Assembly: GCA_903865745.1 (NCBI GenBank)
Contig: CAIPKV010000013.1
Location: forward strand, 21,808 to 85,807
Source of the DNA: an uncultured Verrucomicrobia subdivision 3 bacterium
GTDB lineage: Bacteria > Verrucomicrobiota > Verrucomicrobiia > Limisphaerales > UBA11358
DNA length: 64,000 bases
Direction of reading: 5' to 3'
Below the pieces are notes generated by a model that did not search any database, was not told the DNA's origin, and saw nothing but the letters and a program-made list of their open reading frames with translations. A program made the position numbers and the translations under genes. How positions within the stretch are numbered: position 1 is the stretch's first letter; each line of letters starts with the position of its first letter. This document shows, piece after piece, positions 58,623 to 64,000 of this stretch.

Positions 58623-59525
58623 GTGCGCAAACTCCTTTTCATTATCAGCTTCCTGTTCGCCGTCGCCGGTGGGGTGCGGGCGGCGGAGACCGTTACGTTG
58701 ACGGATGGTACGACCCAGACGGGCGACATCGTGAAGTTCGACGACAACGGCCTGATGTTGCGGGGTGATAATGATGCTTACAACAACGTGCCGTGGGGCA
58801 AGCTCTCGCAGGATTCGCTCAAGCACCTCGCCAATAATCCCAAGCTCAAACCGCTCGTCGAAGTGTTTATCGAACCCGACACGGCGGCCCGCCCCGCCAA
58901 GGCGGATATCACAGTCAACCCGGTCACGCGCTTGGAGCGTCCGACCAATCCCTCGCTCTTTGGCGGACTGTTCGGCTCACCCGTCGGCCTGTTCATTTTG
59001 CTCGTGCTATACGGCGCCAACCTTTTTGCGGCCTACGAAATCTCCATCGTCCGCGCGCGCCCGGCGGTACAGGTGCTGGGCTTGTCGGCCATCCTGCCCA
59101 TCATCGGGCCGGTGGTTTTCCTGATTCTGCCCATGAAGGTCGAAGCGCCGCCGGAGGAAGTTCATTTTGCCCCGCCCGCCGGTACCGCCGACGCGGCAGC
59201 CGCGCGGACGCCCGAAGAAATCCAGATTGTCGAGGCGTCCTGGCAGAAGGAAGAAAAGAAACCCGAACCGCAGATTTTCGCGCGCGGCAAGTTCACGTTT
59301 AACAAGCGCTTCGTCGAAACCAAGTTTGCCGGCTTCTTCGGCGAACCCAAGGGCGACGCCCTCAAGTTCTCCATGGAAGTCAAAACCGCCGCCGCGCACT
59401 TCGCTGTGGATCGCATCATGCGCGTGGAAGGGACCGACGTGATTCTGGAGACCACCCAGCCGGCGCAGGTCACGGTGGCGCTGAACGACATCCTCGAAAT
59501 CAAACTCACTCCGAAACCCGTTTGA
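58623..59525 (+). CDS. Membrane-anchored secreted protein, unknown function
   Basis: 300 residues, GTG start at 58623. Signal peptide (LLFIISFLFAVAGGVRA), then a small beta domain (VTLTDGTTQTGDIVKFDDNGLMLRG), two helices in the middle (GLFILLVLYGANLFAAYEI and VLGLSAILPIIGPVVFLILPM), and a C-terminal region with FARGKFTFNKRFVETKFAGFFGEPKGDA. The N-terminal segment resembles the one attached to the TlpA-like protein here. No known function. Confidence 0.65.
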   Translation: MRKLLFIISFLFAVAGGVRAAETVTLTDGTTQTGDIVKFDDNGLMLRGDNDAYNNVPWGKLSQDSLKHLANNPKLKPLVEVFIEPDTAARPAKADITVNPVTRLERPTNPSLFGGLFGSPVGLFILLVLYGANLFAAYEISIVRARPAVQVLGLSAILPIIGPVVFLILPMKVEAPPEEVHFAPPAGTADAAAARTPEEIQIVEASWQKEEKKPEPQIFARGKFTFNKRFVETKFAGFFGEPKGDALKFSMEVKTAAAHFAVDRIMRVEGTDVILETTQPAQVTVALNDILEIKLTPKPV

Positions 59526-59648
59526 GCCATGTCGCCTCCCGCTCTTCGGCGCGCCGGGTGCCGCCGCGTTCACCCGCTTAATGCCGACCAATCGCCTGCC
59601 ACGCTGCCGGCCGGCGTCCGGCACTTTGCGCCAAAACCGTAAGCTCCC

Positions 59649-60596
59649 ATGACGCCGCTGCGCATCCTCTTCATGGGCACGGCGGAACTCTCCGTGGCCA
59701 GCCTGGAAAAACTCGCCAGCGATAAAACCTTTTCCGTCCTCGCCGTCGTCACCCAGCCGGATAAACCCAAAGGTCGCGACCTTCGCCTGACGCCGTCGCC
59801 CGTCAAAGTTGCCGCGGAGAAACTAAGCCTGCCCGTCTTGCAACCGCTCAAGGCGCGCGACGAAAACTTCATCGGCGAACTGCGCGCGCTCGCGCCCGAC
59901 CTGATTGTCGTCGTCGCTTACGGCCAGATTTTGCCGCAAACCCTTTTGGACGTGCCCAAGTTTGGCTGTCTCAATGTCCACACCTCGCTCCTGCCAAAAT
60001 ACCGCGGAGCCGCGCCCATCCAATGGGCCATCGCCGATGGCGAACCCGAGACCGGCGTGACCATCATGCAGATGGATGCGGGCCTCGACACCGGCGCGAT
60101 GCTCTCCGTGCGCCGCACGCCCATCCTGCCCACGGACGATTCGCAGACCTTGCACGACCGTCTGGCGCAACTCGGCGCGGACTTGCTCGCCGAAACCATC
60201 CCCGCCTACGTCGCTGGCAAAATCGTACCGCAACCGCAGCCCGCCGTGGGTTCCACCTACGCCGCGAAGATTAAGAAGGACGATGGCAAGATTGATTGGC
60301 GTCAACCAGCCGGACAAATCTGGAATCGGCTGCGCGCATTTACGCCGTGGCCGGGCGCGTTCACGTTTCTTCAAGCTGAACCCAAGCCGCAGTTGCTCAA
60401 AATCTGGAAAGTCGAAGTCGTGACCGCGACGGGCCAGCCGGGCATCGTTTTGTCCGCAGATAAAACCGGCATCGTCGTTGGGTGCGGGTCGGGGGCCTTG
60501 CGCATTTTGGAATTACAGCGCGAAGGTGGCCGGCGTTTGGCGGCGGAATCGTTCCTCATCGGCCATCCCCTCGCTGTCGGGAGCCGCTTTGAATAG
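59649..60596 (+). CDS. fmt: Methionyl-tRNA formyltransferase
   Basis: 315 residues: LRILFMGTAELSVASLEKL, VVTQPDKPKGRD, LNVHTSLLPKYRGAAPIQWAI with the SLLPKYRG catalytic loop, GVTIMQMDAGLDTGAML, and a C-terminal OB-like domain (YAAKIKKDDGKIDW and FTPWPGAFTF). It formylates initiator Met-tRNA with 10-formyl-THF. The usual partner def is not adjacent here. Confidence 0.96.
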   Translation: MTPLRILFMGTAELSVASLEKLASDKTFSVLAVVTQPDKPKGRDLRLTPSPVKVAAEKLSLPVLQPLKARDENFIGELRALAPDLIVVVAYGQILPQTLLDVPKFGCLNVHTSLLPKYRGAAPIQWAIADGEPETGVTIMQMDAGLDTGAMLSVRRTPILPTDDSQTLHDRLAQLGADLLAETIPAYVAGKIVPQPQPAVGSTYAAKIKKDDGKIDWRQPAGQIWNRLRAFTPWPGAFTFLQAEPKPQLLKIWKVEVVTATGQPGIVLSADKTGIVVGCGSGALRILELQREGGRRLAAESFLIGHPLAVGSRFE

Positions 60597-60605
60597 TTTT
60601 TCACC

Positions 60606-60670
60606 CGCAGATTTCGCCGATTCACGCAGATTGTTCCGGTTTAATCAGCGGAATCTGCGTCATCTGCGCG
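60606..60670. repeat. Inverted pair of ATCTGCG word repeats
   Basis: CGCAGATTTCGCCGATTC leading to ACGCAGATT (60606-60632) is followed in inverse by AATCAGCGGAATCTGCGTC leading to CTGCGCG (60643-60670), forming an imperfect hairpin just after fmt. No gene is seen in 60597-60906. Confidence 0.65.
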
Positions 60671-60906
60671 TAACTTCCCGTCCGGGTTTGGAAGTTTTTA
60701 ATTCCAAGCATCTCGCGTCGCGCACTTGACAGATGTGAAAGGTGGACGATGATATCAATGGCTGGTGTGGACGTGAGTGTTAGTTGACAGTTGCAGGCAG
60801 TGATAGTCGATGGTTGCAGTCAGTACGGATGCAGAATCGGTTGCGGTGTCTGAGTCAGTCAGTTGGTAGATACGCCCACGCCAGCCATTCCCTTTCCTTC
60901 GCCCAC

Positions 60907-61347
60907 TCACTGGGCATCCCGCAAACCCGCCGCATACGCTTCAAACACCCGGCGCATCTCATCGCGGACATCACGAAAACATTGCAAAACCTCGTCGTCA
61001 GTCCCCGTCGCCTTCGCCGGATCAAAGAATGGCCAGTGATGCCGGTTCAATTGACCGGGAAAGATCGGGCACACCTGGTCCGCATTACCGCACACCGTGA
61101 TGACGGTATCCACGCGCTGGTCGAGAAACTCCTTGAGATGCTTCGAACGATGCCCGGAGATATCAATGCCCACTTCCGCCATGACCTTGATGGCGAGCGG
61201 ATGCACATGGCCGGCGGGTTTGGAGCCGGCGCTCTGGACATTTGCGAGGTCGCCAACGGCGGCGCGCAAAAAACCTTCGCCGATATGGCTGCGGCACGAA
61301 TTGCCAGTGCAAAGAATGAGGATGTTTTGTTTAGTGTTAGTAGTCAT
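60907..61347 (-). CDS. arsC: Thioredoxin-coupled arsenate reductase
   Basis: 146 residues of the low-molecular-weight phosphatase-like ArsC. The P-loop CTGNSCRS holds Cys 13, and Cys 86 and 93 in VCGNADQVCPIFPG are spaced as in the thioredoxin-coupled enzymes (first Cys about 73 before, then 7 apart). It reduces arsenate to arsenite, which the ACR3 pump next to it exports. Last gene of the ars operon, four bases after ACR3. Confidence 0.95.
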   Translation of the reverse strand: MTTNTKQNILILCTGNSCRSHIGEGFLRAAVGDLANVQSAGSKPAGHVHPLAIKVMAEVGIDISGHRSKHLKEFLDQRVDTVITVCGNADQVCPIFPGQLNRHHWPFFDPAKATGTDDEVLQCFRDVRDEMRRVFEAYAAGLRDAQ

Positions 61348-61351
61348 AGAG

Positions 61352-62440
61352 TCAATTTACTTTCTCCTGATACCAGCCACGAGACTGGTTGCAGATTTTA
61401 CAGACGGACAGCATCACCGGTACTTCCACGAGCACGCCGACGACCGTTGCCAGTGCCGCACCGGAGCCAGCGCCGAACAGCGTGATGGCCACCGCCACCG
61501 CCAGCTCGAAGAAATTGCTCGCGCCAATGAGCGCCCCCGGCGACGCGATATTGTGCGGCACGCGCAGCTTGCGCATCAGCAGATAAGCCAGCGTGGAGTT
61601 GAAATAAACCTGGATGATAATCGGCACCGCCAGCAGCGCGACCGCCAGCCAGCGCGTCGTCAGGTTCTCCGCCTGAAACGCGAAGATGAGCACTAGCGTC
61701 AACAGCAGCGCGCCGATAGTCACCGGCTGAAACTTTGGCAGGAACTTCTTTTCGAACCAGTCCTGGCCATGCGATTTAAGCAGCCCTGTGCGCGTGAGCC
61801 AGCCCGCCGCGAGCGGGATGACGATGAAGACCACGACGCTCGTGATGAGCACCTTCGACGGCACCACCACATTCGCCACCCCGCACAGAAACATCACGAT
61901 GGGCGCGAAGGCGACGAGCATGATGAGGTCGTTCACCGCCACTTGCACGAGGGTATAGACCGGGTCGCCGTCTGTGAGATAGCTCCACACGAAGACCATC
62001 GCCGTGCAGGGTGCAGCCGCGAGGATGATGAGACCGGCGGTGTATTCCTTGGCCAGTTCCGGCGAAATCCAAGGGCGGAAAACGTGCGCCATGAAGAGCC
62101 AGCCGAGGAATGCCATGCTGAACGGCTTGACCAGCCAATTAACTAAGAGTGTCACGGCCAGCCCCTTCGGTTTTTTGGCAATCCCGCCGAGCGCGGTAAA
62201 ATCCACCTTCAACATCATCGGATAAATCATCAGCCAGATGAGCACCGCGATGGGCGCGTTCACATGCGAACCTTGGACAAATTCCAACTGGCTCAAATCC
62301 GCCGTGATGCCGGGCGCAATTTTACCGAACGCCACGCCCACGACCATGCACAGAAACACCCACACCGTCAGGTAACGCTCGAAAAAGGCCAGGCGTTTTG
62401 GATTTACGATTTCGGATTTCGGATTTATGGGCTCTGACAT
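61352..62440 (-). CDS. arsB: ACR3-family arsenite efflux pump
   Basis: 362 residues, ten helices: ERYLTVWVFLCMVVGVAFG, IYPMMLKVDF, LAAAPCTAMVFVWS with the essential Cys, VNDLIMLVAFAPIV and SNFFELAVAVAITLFG are ACR3 signatures. It exports arsenite using the proton gradient. The first residues INPKSEIVNPKR come from a tandem word repeat in the DNA (about 62401-62428), so the true start may have been extended. ACR3 is often called acr3 or arsB. Confidence 0.95.
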   Translation of the reverse strand: MSEPINPKSEIVNPKRLAFFERYLTVWVFLCMVVGVAFGKIAPGITADLSQLEFVQGSHVNAPIAVLIWLMIYPMMLKVDFTALGGIAKKPKGLAVTLLVNWLVKPFSMAFLGWLFMAHVFRPWISPELAKEYTAGLIILAAAPCTAMVFVWSYLTDGDPVYTLVQVAVNDLIMLVAFAPIVMFLCGVANVVVPSKVLITSVVVFIVIPLAAGWLTRTGLLKSHGQDWFEKKFLPKFQPVTIGALLLTLVLIFAFQAENLTTRWLAVALLAVPIIIQVYFNSTLAYLLMRKLRVPHNIASPGALIGASNFFELAVAVAITLFGAGSGAALATVVGVLVEVPVMLSVCKICNQSRGWYQEKVN

Positions 62441-62476
62441 GGTAAACGGGTGTAGGTGGTAAGGGGACGTCGAGGT

Positions 62477-62968
62477 TTAGCCGCAGCAGGAGCCGCCGGA
62501 CACCGGCTTTGTGAAATCAAATTTGTGCGGGCTGTAGGCCGAGGGCGCGGACGCGGGGGGCAGACATTTGTCCATGGCCAGACACGCCGTGTGCCTTACG
62601 CCCAGATGGAAGATGACTTCCTGATTCGATACCGCCACCGAATCGAGCAGGGATTGCGTGATCACGTCATCCTCATATTCCACATCCACGTCCAGGTCAT
62701 CGGTCAGCAATACGCCCTCCGCCTTGCCAAAAATCTTGAGGAGTTTGTCGCACGTCAGGCGATGCTCCACGTCATCGGCGAACCACGTCTGCAACCGGCA
62801 CAGCGAGTCCGTGCGCAACGTGCCGCCGCAATCAATGAACCGTTTGTCCAGCCGCGCCACCTCCGTCACATGGGCGTGCAGCGGAATGAACGCGCCATCC
62901 GGCAGTTGGAAGCGCACCGTCGCGGCCGGGTGCAAGGCGAGTATGGCTTTTAATTCGCTCAATTTCAT
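62477..62968 (-). CDS. DUF6428-family protein of the ars operon
   Basis: 163 residues: LKAILALHPAATVRFQLPDGAFIPLHAHVTEVARLDKRFIDCGGTLR is typical of a small family found beside arsR/ACR3 genes. The rest is helical with an end of SGGSCCG, a vicinal Cys pair that could bind arsenite. Function is not established. It lies three bases after arsR and about 36 before ACR3. Confidence 0.8.
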   Translation of the reverse strand: MKLSELKAILALHPAATVRFQLPDGAFIPLHAHVTEVARLDKRFIDCGGTLRTDSLCRLQTWFADDVEHRLTCDKLLKIFGKAEGVLLTDDLDVDVEYEDDVITQSLLDSVAVSNQEVIFHLGVRHTACLAMDKCLPPASAPSAYSPHKFDFTKPVSGGSCCG

Positions 62969-62971
62969 GGG

Positions 62972-63337
62972 TCAGCAACATTTCTGCCGGCGGCAGATGA
63001 CGGCGAGATCGGTTTTAAGAATTTGTTTTAGCTTTTTGGCATCCGCCGCCGCCTCATCCGTTTTAGCGAGCGACTTATGAACCCACGTCAGCGCCTCGCG
63101 CACGGCCACGGGCGCCGTCTTGTCCGGCAGCCGGTAATAGACCCAGCGCTCGGACTTGCGGGAGAGAATCAGGTGCGCGTGGTGCAAGATGGACAGATGC
63201 TTGGAAATCGTCGAAGGCGCGAAGCCGAACAGCTCCGTGATCTGGCACACGCACAGTTCACCCTGACGCAGGGCGAGGAGGATGCGCACCCGGTTCGGGT
63301 CGGACAATGCCTTGGTGATGGCCATGAAATCGCGCAT
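62972..63337 (-). CDS. arsR: ArsR-family metalloregulator
   Basis: 121 residues, winged-helix: ALSDPNRVRILLALRQGELCVCQI with Cys 29 and 31 for As(III), then FGFAPSTISKHLSILHHAHLI as the recognition helix. The end, CRRQKCC, adds further Cys. It represses the operon until arsenite binds. First gene of the leftward ars operon; its operator lies just upstream. Confidence 0.95.
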   Translation of the reverse strand: MRDFMAITKALSDPNRVRILLALRQGELCVCQITELFGFAPSTISKHLSILHHAHLILSRKSERWVYYRLPDKTAPVAVREALTWVHKSLAKTDEAAADAKKLKQILKTDLAVICRRQKCC

Positions 63338-63350
63338 AGTTACTAAGTCA

Positions 63351-63370
63351 TTTCGTTAAACAACGAAATA
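63351..63370. promoter_or_regulatory. ArsR operator palindrome
   Basis: ATTTCGTT (63351-63358), four bases, AACGAAAT (63363-63370): a perfect inverted repeat 13 bp before the arsR start, typical of an ArsR dimer site. Confidence 0.8.
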
Positions 63371-63445
63371 TAAATGACACGTCTATGTGCTGCTGGCAAG
63401 TTTTTGTTCAAGGAAACCGGCGGACCTGTTGAATGAAAATTATCC

Positions 63446-63700
63446 GTGGCCATCATCGTCAACGCAAACCTCGCCACCAGCCGCGTGGCTGCTACTAATG
63501 AGCCAGCCGCCGACAAAGCGCGGCTTGACCAAGAATTCAAGGCCCGGCAGCAAACGCTTGCCGATAAGCTGGCCCGGGAGAAGTCAGCTGAGGCGTGGGT
63601 GTATTTCCTGCCGAGCTACACGTTGGAACCTCAACTCAAGACGCGGAGCCAGCTTTTGGTGGAAGTGAAGAAGGAAACGCCGCTCGCCGCTGGGAAATAG
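63446..63700 (+). CDS. Small protein of unknown function
   Basis: 84 residues from a GTG at 63446 (AIIVNANLATSRVAATNEPA, then charged KARLDQEFKARQQ and LPSYTLEPQLKTRSQLLVEVKK). No helix or signal. I do not recognise a family; the frame could be part of an old gene. It is divergent from arsR and could share its operator region. Confidence 0.4.
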   Translation: MAIIVNANLATSRVAATNEPAADKARLDQEFKARQQTLADKLAREKSAEAWVYFLPSYTLEPQLKTRSQLLVEVKKETPLAAGK

Positions 63701-63740
63701 TTCTTCAATTAACAATGAACTGCCCGCGACGGGAGGCGAA

Positions 63741-63770
63741 GGCAGAATGATGAAGGCAGAATGCCGAATG
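63741..63770. repeat. Dispersed GAATGCAGAA-type word repeat
   Basis: GGCAGAATGATGAAGGCAGA followed by ATGCCGAATG. The same word is inserted in ccoI (14172-14191) and, reversed, in pheT (45629-45655). Confidence 0.6.
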
Positions 63771-63861
63771 AAAGCGGGTGTATTTTGGAAGTGGGATTGA
63801 ACCTTTAAAGGGGAATGGGGCTAAACTGATCCAACCTCAACCGGTGCAGTCTATCAGTCTG

Positions 63862-64000
63862 TTAGGCCACATGGTCATCCTTTCTTTTGGTCTTCGTAAA
63901 ATCACCCCAAAACAACCACAAAAATACAAATGTCGCTACTGCAAATACAATCTGATTGGAGGCCACATCAAAGAAAGGCGCATCACGCCACCACGCAAAC
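63862..64000 (-). CDS. C-terminal end of a small membrane protein, cut by window edge
   Basis: An open frame entering from the right edge and stopping at 63862: it reads FAWWRDAPFFDVASN, then a helix QIVFAVATFVFLWLFWGDF, then TKTKRKDDHVA. The stop falls in GCCTAAC, the same arrangement as the small gene ending at 11232. No family can be named from 45 residues. Confidence 0.5.
   Translation of the reverse strand, partial: FAWWRDAPFFDVASNQIVFAVATFVFLWLFWGDFTKTKRKDDHVA

Noticed and set aside
60780..60880. Further 21-bp-type array after fmt (GTTGCAGnCAGT twice)
   Set aside because: The two similar words are 23 bp apart and the pattern does not continue.

Overview
The window is a 64 kb stretch of a GC-rich (roughly 60 percent by eye) bacterial chromosome. 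The organism is probably a member of the Verrucomicrobiota, perhaps the Pedosphaera/Limisphaera side. This rests on the gene mix: an Arg-Arg (Tat) signal sulfatase, a GH28 pectinase-type enzyme, a fused ccoNO oxidase gene with a monoheme CcoP, MCE/Mla lipid transport, a four-helix-bundle S23-like protein, many short palindromic intergenic repeats, and promoters that place the transcription start on the start codon. The assignment is inference; there is no rRNA here. No tRNA, rRNA, CRISPR array, insertion sequence or phage was recognised.

Layout. 1-9.9 kb: TatD nuclease (cut by the left edge), a class I aminotransferase, a secreted TlpA-like thioredoxin divergent from a membrane Ser/Thr kinase with an extracytoplasmic sensor, a sugar mutarotase plus isomerase pair, an SDR/DUF2867 protein and a receiver protein. 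10-12.4 kb: repeat-rich DNA with a small membrane protein and a secreted protein. 12.6-21.9 kb: a cbb3 oxidase cluster, ccoI-ccoS-beta-barrel-ccoNO-ccoQ-ccoP-ccoG-ccoH-TauE-like. 22-33 kb: an STN-domain protein, a DEAD-box helicase with an L7Ae-like partner, RluA, a receiver, uppS, S23-like, purA, sulfatase and M42 peptidase. 33-42 kb: a lipoprotein, a RelBE-type toxin-antitoxin pair, an OPT transporter, a methyltransferase, a carotenoid-biosynthesis-like membrane protein and three tandem CNNM/CBS proteins. 42-44 kb: a SAM-I riboswitch with terminator controlling a threonine-synthase-like enzyme, a CysO-like sulfur carrier and a NIL-domain protein. 44.5-60.6 kb: pheT, a sugar epimerase, the mlaEFD-like operon, small genes, GH28, rpmI-rplT-pheS, a lipoprotein carbonic anhydrase and fmt. 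60.9-63.4 kb: an arsenic operon (arsR, DUF6428, ACR3, arsC) read leftward from an ArsR palindrome.

Three things stand out. (1) The SAM-riboswitch operon looks like a methionine route in which a threonine-synthase-fold enzyme takes sulfur from a thiocarboxylated carrier protein to make homocysteine, by analogy to CysM/CysO. (2) Four intergenic loci hold degenerate tandem arrays with an exact 21-bp period (22 bp in one). They have unrelated sequences but the same architecture: a quasi-palindromic core every two helical turns. (3) The toxin-antitoxin pair sits between two 40-bp copies of the 3' end of the neighbouring OPT transporter gene, as if it had integrated there and rebuilt the gene end.
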